Shown: one piece after another, positions 1 through 6,561 of the stretch | Layout: every line of letters starts with the position of its first letter | Numbering within the stretch: position 1 is the first letter of the stretch | Origin: Candidatus Nealsonbacteria bacterium RIFCSPLOWO2_01_FULL_38_120 | Lineage (GTDB): Bacteria > Patescibacteriota > Minisyncoccia > Minisyncoccales > GWA2-38-27 | Reading direction: 5' to 3' | DNA: 6,687 nucleotides | NCBI GenBank assembly: GCA_001821475.1 | Contig: MHMF01000028.1 | Location: 1 to 6,687 of the forward strand | Program-made: the position numbers and the translations under genes | Notes under the pieces: model-generated | Databases searched by the model: none | What the model saw: only the letters and a program-made list of their open reading frames with translations | Told to the model about the DNA's origin: nothing

Positions 1-2481
1 GGCTGAGCTTGTAACATCGCCATTGGCAGCCACTGTGATTGTATAAGTTTTCCGAGAATAACTTGAACCCCAATTAGGCATTACTTCCATTTCATAAGTC
101 CCGGCGCTTACAGAACCAAAAGCAAATTGGCCGTTGCTGTCTGAATTAGCCCACTGAGAAGCGCCTGTCATGCTATTCGGCTGGCGCAAACCCAAACTTG
201 CCTGTTGTCCTACGCTGCCGGTTGGACCATAAACAACTCCTGTCAAACCTGTTTCAGCAGGGTTTGCCATTCTGATATCATTTAAGTTGGTTGCTCCTCC
301 GGAAACACCGGTAACAGCTCCTCCTGAAATTGTAACTATGATAGTAGACGGCGCTCCGTAAAGATTGCCCGGCGATAAATTAAGAGTTAATTGCCATGTC
401 CCATTTGGCACTGTGCCTATTCCAAATTGGCCTTGAGAATTAGTATTCCCCCAATAACAGGTTCCTGATATTTGGTACGGACAAACCTGAACTCCGATAT
501 TTTGCTGGCCTGCCACCCCTGTTGGGTCATAGACTTTACCAGTGACATTAGGGGCGGACAAAGTAATATCCCCTAAATTTTTTCCGTTGGCAATGTCGCT
601 GGTGGAAATTTCAACCGACCCATCATAAGAAGAATAGCTTGCCGAAGGAGAATCAACATGTAAATTATATGTCCCTGTTTCTGATACTGCAAATCTGAAT
701 TTTCCTTCTGTGTTCGTATTAGCTCCTATCCAAACTCCGCTTTTGTTAAAATTCACCCAAAGCCCTGTTTGAGCGCTGCCGCCCGCCATCACTCTGCCGA
801 AAATATTAGGCACAGCTAACCGCACTCCGCCCGTAATAGTTGAATCAAGGTTGGTAAGGGACTCCGCAACATTAACACTGGCATATGTTCTCTTGCTATA
901 GCCGCCAAAAATATTATCTCCCCAAGGCGCTTCAACTTCTAATATATAATCGCTTCTTGCCGATACTCCAAAGCTAAAGACGCCATTAGAATCAGCGTTT
1001 GTCCATTGGGAAACACTCCAATCAGAAGTATGAATGCCGACATGAGCATTAGGAACGACCGTGTCAGGAGAAGGATTGGCATTAATATCGGAATAAGCAA
1101 CGCTGGTTGGCGTCTTAACTGTTCCAGTCACATTTTTGCCTGTAAATCTAATTGTTTGGTTTAAGGCAGAACCGCTTTGGCTAATAGTGAGGTTTGAAGT
1201 ACCTTTCATATAAAGATAAGGGGAAACATTGTAGAAATTATTCGGATCTGCTTCTATTGTGTAATAATTAGAAGAACTTGCGACTGGGACATATGCCCTG
1301 AAAAATCCTGATTTATTGGTAATTGCTCTTTGCTGGACCGACCAGGAATCGTTGTGAGTAGTGACAGTTACTTTATTCATTCCTGTATCGCCTGTGGGCG
1401 GCTTAATATAGCCAGTAATATTTGCTATTGCAAATGCCTTGGCGCTAGCATTTGTTATTGTATTGGCCGCAACAGTCTGCAAACCAATTGCAGTCGGAGC
1501 TCCTTCACTAGCGCCGGCCGGAGTAGTGAATCTTACATCGTAAGAACCTGTCTGACAGCTACTGTTTGAATAACCAGTTACAGCGTAGTATCCGTTGCCA
1601 TGGCTTTCTGTCTGGCCATAGATAGCGCCCCAGATTTCCAAGCGGATAGGGACATTGTTTTGGTCGCTTCCGACCCCTGCGCTTGAATTTGTTAATATAC
1701 CTTTTATCGCTCCGCAACTTGCGGAATAAACCGCAAAATATTTTCCATTGGAATATTCATTATCTCCCTTATTCTTTATTAAAAGATTATTATTGCCTAC
1801 TGACACATCGCTGGGAATTGTAAAAACAATTGTTTCAGAGTCAGTGGGCGTAACTGTTTCTAGCAAACTGCCCATATTATAAATCTGGACATAATTACTT
1901 GTGTCAAATCTCAAGCCATGAATCGTGATTTGCTCTCCAGCCTTGCCGCAAGGATAACCGTAACAATTATTTGTTCCAGCCGTGCCAGTTGTATTCGCCA
2001 TATAATTTATAAGAGGGTCTGTTGACGCGGCCACTGTCCCGGTCTCGGTATCTTCTGTCATTATCTCTAAACCGGTATTAGCGACATTGCTTACTGTCAA
2101 GCTGTAATTATCTCCTTCTGTCAAATTAAGACCGGAAATATAAGCTGTTCCGTCTGTAGGGCCGCTGGCGTAAAAAATAACTTGATAATCCGACAACCCG
2201 GCTAAAGGATAAACCGTGGTAGGGCTAACGCCCGTGCCCCACTTCAATAGATAATTTGAAAGATTTCTGGCGCTATTCGCGTAATTATCTTGGCCGGAAA
2301 TAGCGCTTACAATGTCCGACTGGTTAAAAATTATGGTCGCTGATGTGGTGGTAATTGAAACCGAACTTACGGTCGGAGCGGCCGCCAAGACAAAATCAGC
2401 TGAAAATAAAACAGCGGCAAAAACCGCTGCGAACGCAAAAATATTTTTTGAAAATAACCGCGCTTGTTTTTTGTCAGTCAT
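1..2481 (-). CDS. Large secreted repeat protein (Ig-like, IPT/TIG and carboxypeptidase-regulatory-like domains), 3' end outside window
   Basis: My reading from the ATG at 2481 stays open for 827 codons to base 1, so the gene is cut by the left edge. Residues 1-33 form a signal peptide: K/R-rich start, hydrophobic 14-32, cleavage near VLA-AAP. Residues 36-150 resemble a bacterial Ig-like domain (begins PTVSSVSITTTSATIIF). Residues ~178-252 resemble an IPT/TIG domain (AGEQITIHGLRF, later VGNNNLLIKNKG). From ~254 come six related units, near 254-350, 352-447, 449-545, 558-640, 644-738 and 745 onward. Each starts near [NT]-x-x-G-x-[VIL], has a central N-[ST/AD]-xx-G-x-F turn, and a G-T-[YW]-type strand, as in carboxypeptidase-regulatory-like (CarboxypepD_reg) beta sandwiches. 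Cys pairs 173/178, 256/309 and 667/675 could form disulfides outside the cell. Role is inferred as surface or adhesin-like; no catalytic motif is seen. There is no Shine-Dalgarno at the start. The anchor, if any, lies off-window. Confidence 0.9.
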   Translation of the reverse strand, partial: MTDKKQARLFSKNIFAFAAVFAAVLFSADFVLAAAPTVSSVSITTTSATIIFNQSDIVSAISGQDNYANSARNLSNYLLKWGTGVSPTTVYPLAGLSDYQVIFYASGPTDGTAYISGLNLTEGDNYSLTVSNVANTGLEIMTEDTETGTVAASTDPLINYMANTTGTAGTNNCYGYPCGKAGEQITIHGLRFDTSNYVQIYNMGSLLETVTPTDSETIVFTIPSDVSVGNNNLLIKNKGDNEYSNGKYFAVYSASCGAIKGILTNSSAGVGSDQNNVPIRLEIWGAIYGQTESHGNGYYAVTGYSNSSCQTGSYDVRFTTPAGASEGAPTAIGLQTVAANTITNASAKAFAIANITGYIKPPTGDTGMNKVTVTTHNDSWSVQQRAITNKSGFFRAYVPVASSSNYYTIEADPNNFYNVSPYLYMKGTSNLTISQSGSALNQTIRFTGKNVTGTVKTPTSVAYSDINANPSPDTVVPNAHVGIHTSDWSVSQWTNADSNGVFSFGVSARSDYILEVEAPWGDNIFGGYSKRTYASVNVAESLTNLDSTITGGVRLAVPNIFGRVMAGGSAQTGLWVNFNKSGVWIGANTNTEGKFRFAVSETGTYNLHVDSPSASYSSYDGSVEISTSDIANGKNLGDITLSAPNVTGKVYDPTGVAGQQNIGVQVCPYQISGTCYWGNTNSQGQFGIGTVPNGTWQLTLNLSPGNLYGAPSTIIVTISGGAVTGVSGGATNLNDIRMANPAETGLTGVVYGPTGSVGQQASLGLRQPNSMTGASQWANSDSNGQFAFGSVSAGTYEMEVMPNWGSSYSRKTYTITVAANGDVTSSA
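2412..2429 (-). other. Terminator-like hairpin inside the signal-peptide codons
   Basis: On the minus strand CAGCGG-TTTTTG-CCGCTG is followed directly by TTTTATTTT. This is a 6-bp GC-rich stem with a T-rich tail about 50-70 bases into the repeat-protein gene. It may simply follow from Ala/Val/Phe codons in the signal peptide, or it could cause early termination when translation is poor. Low confidence that it is functional. Confidence 0.25.
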
Positions 2482-2490
2482 ATTATTATT

Positions 2491-2528
2491 AAAAAAAATC
2501 CGGGCGTTAAAAATTACCCGGTTTTTTT
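2491..2528 (-). terminator. Terminator-like hairpin in the leader of the repeat-protein gene (possible attenuator, bidirectional)
   Basis: The arms CCGGG (2500-2504) and CCCGG (2517-2521) enclose a 12-base loop. On the minus strand the stem is followed by A and then eight T (2498-2491). On the plus strand it is followed by seven T (2522-2528), so it looks like an intrinsic terminator both ways. It lies 116 bases past the stop of the protease gene, so it could end that transcript. It also lies downstream of the repeat-protein promoter and ends only 10 bases before that gene's ATG. That position makes it a candidate attenuator. The stem is short (5 bp), so its strength is uncertain. Confidence 0.6.
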
Positions 2529-2579
2529 ATGGTTAAAATTATTAAAAATTAATAAAATAAGAAGTTTAACTTCCCGCAT
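2514..2579 (-). CDS. Possible 21-residue leader peptide upstream of the repeat-protein gene
   Basis: The frame starts ATG CGG GAA GTT and reads MREVKLLILLIFNNFNHKKTG, broken here as MREVKLLILL-IFNNFNHKKTG, then TAA at 2516-2514. The A of its ATG is exactly where transcription would start (7 bases past the -10 box), so it would be leaderless. Its last two codons (ACC GGG) include the 5' arm of the terminator-like hairpin, and its stop codon is in the loop. A translating ribosome would therefore cover the hairpin. No amino acid run points to a specific signal, although Leu/Ile/Phe make up much of residues 6-12. A frame this short can arise by chance in AT-rich DNA, so the call is tentative. Confidence 0.25.
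   Translation of the reverse strand: MREVKLLILLIFNNFNHKKTG
2561..2573 (-). repeat. Small perfect inverted repeat in the leader
   Basis: GAAGT-TTA-ACTTC is a 5-bp perfect stem with a 3-base loop, starting about 6 bases after the predicted transcription start of the repeat-protein gene. It could be an operator half-site pair or a small RNA stem. No function is assigned. Confidence 0.35.
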
Positions 2580-2585
2580 TTATTT

Positions 2586-2616
2586 ATTATACCACAATTC
2601 CAAAAACCTGTGTCAA
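2586..2616 (-). promoter_or_regulatory. Strong sigma-70-like promoter of the repeat-protein gene
   Basis: On the minus strand a perfect -35 TTGACA (2616-2611) and a perfect -10 TATAAT (2591-2586) are separated by 19 bases. That is two longer than ideal, but the -10 is preceded by TGG, giving an extended -10 (TGnTATAAT) that can offset a long spacer. Predicted transcription start is near 2579, giving a leader of about 98 bases before the ATG at 2481. It begins 21 bases past the protease stop codon. Confidence 0.75.
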
Positions 2617-2618
2617 CA

Positions 2619-2626
2619 CCCCCCCC
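2619..2626 (-). repeat. Run of eight G next to the -35 box
   Basis: Eight consecutive C on the plus strand (G on the coding strand) lie 2 bases upstream of the TTGACA box. No other G/C run of this length was noticed in this AT-rich window. Such runs are prone to slippage during replication, and near a -35 they can change promoter activity; that role here is inferred. Confidence 0.6.
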
Positions 2627-2636
2627 TGTGGAAAAC

Positions 2637-4499
2637 TTATTTTGCCAATAAGAAGTTAATCTTATTTTTAGTGGCAGGGCCGACAAAGCCGGTTCCTTTT
2701 GATAGACCGAGGGGCGTTAAAATTTCAGAAATATATTTCTCTTGAAATCTTGCGACTGCCGCTTGAGTTAAACGCCCGAAATAACCAGTAATCAGCCCCT
2801 CCGGATAAATTTCCGCTTTCTGGGATTTCAGAACCTCTTGCAAACAAGAAACCTCTATTCCCCTCGCGCCGAAAGAAAGATTATTTAAAATTTTAGCGCA
2901 GGAAAAATTCTTCTTGCCCAAAGCGACATCTATTTGAATTTGAATTTTGGCGATTTCATTTTTTAAAAACTCAATTCTCGCCAAAAGTTCTTTTATTATA
3001 GCGTCCTCCTGATCAGAACTGCTTTCTTTTATAGAAACTGTGTATGTAAAAGGATAAGTGGAGTCAGGCCCGTCGAACCCGGAAATCTTTGTCTGCAAAG
3101 AAGGGATTATAATTAAAGATATATTTTTAGAGCCGAAATCAGAAATATAAAACTCGCCTTTCTGGTCTTGGTCTAATAGAAGATATCTTAAAGAAAAAAA
3201 TCCTTTGTCGTCCTGCGTTAAATAAGGAATTTTAAAATTCAAACCGGCTAAGCTCTCAAATCGCAATTTCAAAATTCCATTTCCCCCGATAAACTTCTGC
3301 CAGCTCCCTGCCCAATTTTTCGCGACATCAGTCACAGACAAAGAACTGCTGGCAGACAGCGGCAAAAAATTAATGTCCGGACTTAATCGAAAATTCCGCA
3401 AATTATTATTCAGATAGCAAAACTCCTTGCCAAAAGAGCAGTTATTTAGAAATAGAGCCACTGTCCAATTAGTGAATATCTGTTGGAAATCCTCTTTAAA
3501 TCCGTTTTTTTCCAACGCCCAATTTATACTCGAAATGCCAACCATATCTGTTTTCAGGGAATCAGATAAAGTGTTTATTCCATAGTTGCCAGCCAAATAC
3601 TGAGTAAAAATATCTACTACCCCGTAATCATACTTCCTGCCCAGCCATTCAGTAAGAGAATCGTTCGGTTTTTCTAAAAATGCTTTAACTCGTCTCTCCA
3701 GATTGCTGCCTTGATAGATATCGTCATACCCTAAAATCGTTGCCGCATATTCTGCCCTTGCTTCATTAAGCCATGTTTCTTCTGAAACATTGCGCGCCCT
3801 GTCTTTTTGATTAAAAGTTATTAAGTGGACAAATTCGTGGCCAAGCAATTCTTTCAAAATCGGCTTATCAACTTGGTCAATCGTCAAATAAACCATTTCC
3901 TTTTCATTTGACTCCGGAATCTGGATTCTAAGATATTCGTCCGCTGTCCTAAAATATCCGCCAGCCCCATCCTTCATTTGATGGAATAAAATAGAAATCC
4001 TTTCGTCCCCGTCAATGCCAGGCCTCCATTCATCTCCAAAAACAGAAGTAAGCTCGGGGTAAATTTTAACATCAAACTCTAAAGATAAATTATCAAGATT
4101 TTGCAGAATTTCGCCTTGTTTTGGATATCCACGGGAATCCCACCAGCTTTTTTCAATATAAAAATAAATTCCCGGCGAAGTTTTTACTAATGTTGCCATT
4201 ACATCAGTCCTGCCCGACAGGTCATAATCCGGGTCAACATTGAATTTTAAATCATTGGCAAAAACCGCAGCCGGCAAAACCGCTAAAGAAATAGAAATAA
4301 CGGAAATAAAAATAAAATAGAAATCCTTACAAAATTTTACGAGATTGTATATTTTTGCTTCGCAAAAACCTCGCAAAATTTTAGGATTTATATATTTCCA
4401 TCCGTCCCTCGCTTTGCTCTGGACTACGGGCTTGCGTTCATACGCGATCCTACGCTCGCAGTATTCACGCAAGAAAATATAAAAATTGTTTCTACGCAT
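2637..4499 (-). CDS. Exported HExxH zinc metalloprotease with C-terminal peptidoglycan-binding domain
   Basis: The hydrophobic segment ~60-80 ending AVFA-ND is a signal peptide placed unusually far from M1. Residues 221-225 are HEFVH, the zinc-binding HExxH motif with E222 as catalytic base. WLNEARAEYA (243-252) supplies a likely third ligand, E246, as in gluzincin peptidases. The preceding DGDERISILF and AGGYFRTADE resemble M30 (hyicolysin)-like proteins, but the family is tentative. Residues ~395-490 look beta-rich, 496-526 form a coiled coil, and 532-620 are a PG_binding_1 domain: LSFGARGIEVSCLQEVL, TGYFGRLTQAAVARFQ, GFVGPATKNKIN, with C534 and C552. It probably cuts proteins at the cell wall or outside the cell. 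No other ATG lies before the signal peptide; residues 1-59 are encoded by palindromic DNA and may not be genuine protein. A TTG at codon 42 is an alternative start. No Shine-Dalgarno is visible. The gene sits between a terminator and the next gene's promoter, so it is probably transcribed alone. Confidence 0.9.
   Translation of the reverse strand: MRRNNFYIFLREYCERRIAYERKPVVQSKARDGWKYINPKILRGFCEAKIYNLVKFCKDFYFIFISVISISLAVLPAAVFANDLKFNVDPDYDLSGRTDVMATLVKTSPGIYFYIEKSWWDSRGYPKQGEILQNLDNLSLEFDVKIYPELTSVFGDEWRPGIDGDERISILFHQMKDGAGGYFRTADEYLRIQIPESNEKEMVYLTIDQVDKPILKELLGHEFVHLITFNQKDRARNVSEETWLNEARAEYAATILGYDDIYQGSNLERRVKAFLEKPNDSLTEWLGRKYDYGVVDIFTQYLAGNYGINTLSDSLKTDMVGISSINWALEKNGFKEDFQQIFTNWTVALFLNNCSFGKEFCYLNNNLRNFRLSPDINFLPLSASSSLSVTDVAKNWAGSWQKFIGGNGILKLRFESLAGLNFKIPYLTQDDKGFFSLRYLLLDQDQKGEFYISDFGSKNISLIIIPSLQTKISGFDGPDSTYPFTYTVSIKESSSDQEDAIIKELLARIEFLKNEIAKIQIQIDVALGKKNFSCAKILNNLSFGARGIEVSCLQEVLKSQKAEIYPEGLITGYFGRLTQAAVARFQEKYISEILTPLGLSKGTGFVGPATKNKINFLLAK
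4321..4389. repeat. 69-base imperfect palindrome inside the 5' end of the protease frame
   Basis: The outer arms are AAATCCT (4321-4327) plus AAAATTTTACGAG (4331-4343) on the left, and CTCGCAAAATTTT (4370-4382) plus AGGATTT (4383-4389) on the right. They pair with one mismatch and a 3-base bulge. Inside is a second perfect hairpin, TTTTTGC-TTC-GCAAAAA (4352-4368). It encodes residues ~37-60 of the protease frame, just before and into the signal peptide. Confidence 0.75.
4431..4473. repeat. Long hairpin at the 5' end of the protease frame
   Basis: CTTGCGT (4431-4437) pairs with ACGCAAG (4467-4473). Inside, ATAC pairs with GTAT and GCGA with TCGC around an 8-base loop, with a 2x2 mismatch and one bulge. 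Next to it at 4402-4429, CCGT/CC and GGA/ACGG form a weaker stem. In the protease transcript this would fold within about 30-70 bases of the annotated start codon and could mask or regulate initiation. Confidence 0.65.
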
Positions 4500-4500
4500 A

Positions 4501-4521
4501 TTACATTTTGTAATTTTAACA
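4501..4521 (-). promoter_or_regulatory. Possible promoter of the protease gene
   Basis: On the minus strand TGT-TAAAAT (4521-4513) is an extended -10-like element matching TATAAT at 5 of 6 positions. A hexamer 17 bases upstream is only weakly -35-like (TTTATT). The predicted start near 4506 leaves a leader of about 7 bases, close to leaderless. The start region also holds a small palindrome, TTACA-TTT-TGTAA (4501-4513). Confidence 0.35.
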
Positions 4522-4553
4522 TATAAACGAAAAATAATAAAAATCTCGCGCTG

Positions 4554-4595
4554 GTCGGTTAGAAAAATCCGCGATCGCGGGTTTTTCTAACCGAC
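4554..4595 (-). terminator. Intrinsic terminator of the dehydratase gene, probably bidirectional
   Basis: The arms 4554-4572 and 4577-4595 are 19 bases each and pair fully, with one G-U pair, around a GATC loop. The core CCGC-GATC-GCGG is flanked by A5 on one side and T5 on the other on either strand, so the short inner GC hairpin plus T run works as a terminator in both directions. The outer arm GTCGGTTAG / CTAACCGAC extends it into an unusually long stem. It starts 11 bases after the TAA of the dehydratase gene and separates it from the protease gene. Confidence 0.9.
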
Positions 4596-4606
4596 AAGAT
4601 AAATCA

Positions 4607-6487
4607 TTAATTTTCATCAACCTCGTATGGTTTATAAGAGGGTATCTCTTCTTTCAGAATATCCTGCATCTCTTCTTTACTGTTTCTCGCCGCGGCCGCT
4701 TTCAGTTTTTCAATCGCCTGCTTTAATTTTTCTTTATCAACAGCAGAAAGATTGGCTTTGAAAATTTTCTGGTTTTGAGTGGAGACCGCGCCCTCTTCGG
4801 CGGTAAGCATTTCTTCAAAAAGTTTCTCGCCAGCCCGCGGCTTTGTAAAGACAATAGGAATATCCTTGTCAGGTTTAAACCCGGAAAGGAAAATCATCTC
4901 GCGGGCCAAGTCCAAAATTTTTATCGGTCTTCCCATATCCAAAACAAATACTTCTCCGCCTCTGCCCATAGCTCCTGCTTGCATAACTAAAAGACACGCT
5001 TCCGGTATCAGCATAAAATATCTTTTCATTTCAGGATGGGTAATTTCCACAGGCCCTCCTCTTTTTATTTGTTCTTTGAAAATAGGAATCACGCTCCCTC
5101 GGCTACCTAAAACATTGCCGAAACGAACTGAAACAAACTTGGTATTATTTTTTTGATTAAGCGTCTGACAAAGCATCTCCCCTATTCTTTTTGTCGCGCC
5201 CATAATTGATGAAGGATTTACAGCTTTATCCGTTGAAATAAAAATAAATTTTTCCGTTCCGAAATTCAGCGCCGTTTCAGCAATAATTTTCGCGCCAAAA
5301 ATATTATTTCTTATGGCTTCATCGGGTTGTTTTTCCATTAACGGCACATGCTTATAAGCGGCTGCGTGAAAAACAATATTGGGCCTACATTTGTTAAAAA
5401 TTCGCCTTATTTTCTCCTCCTCGCATATATCCGCAACCAATGATGTTATTTTCAAGTGTGGAAACTTATTTTTAATCTCTTCAGAGATATTAAATATCCC
5501 TGTTTCATCCTGGTCTAAAAGCAAAAGCAAAGAAGGTTGGAATTTCGCTATCTGCCTTGTTAATTCAGAACCGATTGATCCTGCGGCGCCGGTAATCAAA
5601 ACTTTTTTATCCCTGATAAAATCCTCTATTGATTTTTTATCTAAAAATAAAGAAACAGGGTCTCTACCAAGTAAATCCTCAACCTGAATTTGACGAAGAT
5701 CTTTGATAGAAATCTGTCCGCCAATAATTTCATTTAAGGTTGGAACAATCTTGATATTTTGAAGCCCCGCTTTTCTGCCCAGCCCGACTGCTATTTTTAT
5801 TGTATCTGAACCGGCTGACGGCAAAGCGATAATCAACTGCTTTATTTCGTTCTTGCTTGCGATTTCAGGTATATCCTTGATTTTGCCCAAAACCTTAACT
5901 CCATGTATGGTTATTCCTGATTTTACGGGATTATCGTCAACAAAACCAATTGGAAAAAACAGGCTATTTTTCAAATTAATCATATTCCTTAGAATCTGCT
6001 CTCCCGCGTCGCCCGCTCCGACAATCAAAACCTTTTGCGCTTTGTTTTTCTCTTCCTTTCTAAATAAAGAGATCCAAACCCTTTTTGAAAAACGAATTCC
6101 TCCGCAAAAAACAAAAATCAAAAAACAGCTGATTATAATAATAGAGCGCGGAAAGCCCTGAAAAAATTGCTGGCCGCTAAATATTAAAAAAACAGCGGTC
6201 AAAAAAAAGAAAATAGTTATTATTGCCTTGAACAGCGCGATAAGCTCGTGAGCGCTTACATACGACCATGAAAAAAAATAAAGCCGGAAAAAATAAAAAA
6301 TAGGGATAGAAAAAAGCAAAGACAAAATAATTATCGCAAGAATATTTCCGTTTTCAAAATACTGAGAAGGAATTTGGCCGTCAAATCTTAAAATAAACGC
6401 AAAAACAACCGACAATGTTATTAAAATTATGTCAGCTGACAAAAAAAATAAAAACCGGATTTTTGTGTTCCGCCTTAAAGAAAACAT
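4607..6487 (-). CDS. Membrane-anchored nucleotide-sugar 4,6-dehydratase (CapD/WbpM/PglF-like polysaccharide biosynthesis protein)
   Basis: Full length at 626 residues, typical for this family. Four membrane helices lie near 10-33, 48-71, 83-104 and 114-131. They are followed by a Rossmann-like CoA-binding-type domain with VLIVGAGDAGEQI (153-165). The catalytic extended-SDR domain starts at ~294 with the NAD(P)-binding VLITGAAGSIGSELT (296-310: GxxGxxG) and has FHAAAYKHVPLME (373-385). The active site is STDKAVNPSSIMGATKR (418-434), with T419, D420, K421, M429 and K433. Met in place of the usual SDR Tyr marks the WbpM/PglF branch, which converts UDP-GlcNAc to the 4-keto-6-deoxy sugar used for bacillosamine, QuiNAc or FucNAc-type residues. 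The active site faces the cytoplasm. A Lys/Glu-rich helical tail covers ~583-615. The start at 6487 gives a basic first segment before helix 1; no Shine-Dalgarno lies within 15 bases, the nearest (GGAG) being about 40 bases upstream. The exact sugar product is not decidable here. Confidence 0.96.
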   Translation of the reverse strand: MFSLRRNTKIRFLFFLSADIILITLSVVFAFILRFDGQIPSQYFENGNILAIIILSLLFSIPIFYFFRLYFFSWSYVSAHELIALFKAIITIFFFLTAVFLIFSGQQFFQGFPRSIIIISCFLIFVFCGGIRFSKRVWISLFRKEEKNKAQKVLIVGAGDAGEQILRNMINLKNSLFFPIGFVDDNPVKSGITIHGVKVLGKIKDIPEIASKNEIKQLIIALPSAGSDTIKIAVGLGRKAGLQNIKIVPTLNEIIGGQISIKDLRQIQVEDLLGRDPVSLFLDKKSIEDFIRDKKVLITGAAGSIGSELTRQIAKFQPSLLLLLDQDETGIFNISEEIKNKFPHLKITSLVADICEEEKIRRIFNKCRPNIVFHAAAYKHVPLMEKQPDEAIRNNIFGAKIIAETALNFGTEKFIFISTDKAVNPSSIMGATKRIGEMLCQTLNQKNNTKFVSVRFGNVLGSRGSVIPIFKEQIKRGGPVEITHPEMKRYFMLIPEACLLVMQAGAMGRGGEVFVLDMGRPIKILDLAREMIFLSGFKPDKDIPIVFTKPRAGEKLFEEMLTAEEGAVSTQNQKIFKANLSAVDKEKLKQAIEKLKAAAARNSKEEMQDILKEEIPSYKPYEVDEN

Positions 6488-6561
6488 AATTACTTTGAAT
6501 TACGAAATGCTTTCTTGGTCCTTTCTCCAAATTTCAGAGCGAAAATTTGATACAATTATGA

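Noticed and set aside
1..2481. Repeat-protein frame as pseudogene
   Set aside because: The frame is open for all 827 codons with an intact signal peptide; the missing stop is due to the window edge only.
2627..2635. TGTGGAAAA, whose reverse complement TTTTCCACA resembles a DnaA box, near an AT-rich spacer
   Set aside because: Only one such site is present, no cluster of boxes and no replication gene is nearby. A single 9-mer is expected by chance.
2312..2745. Plus-strand open frames at 2312-2536 and 2464-2745
   Set aside because: They overlap the signal-peptide end of the repeat protein, the promoter/terminator spacer and the protease 3' end; composition is low-complexity (Ala/Lys or Lys/Ile) with no domain, so they are shadows.
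4324..4328. AAGGA on the minus strand as a Shine-Dalgarno for a later protease start
   Set aside because: No ATG, GTG or TTG follows in frame at a suitable distance; only ATT codons do, and the bases belong to the palindrome arm.
4775..6161. Several plus-strand open frames opposite the dehydratase gene
   Set aside because: They lie antisense to a well-supported conserved gene and show no protein-like features of their own.
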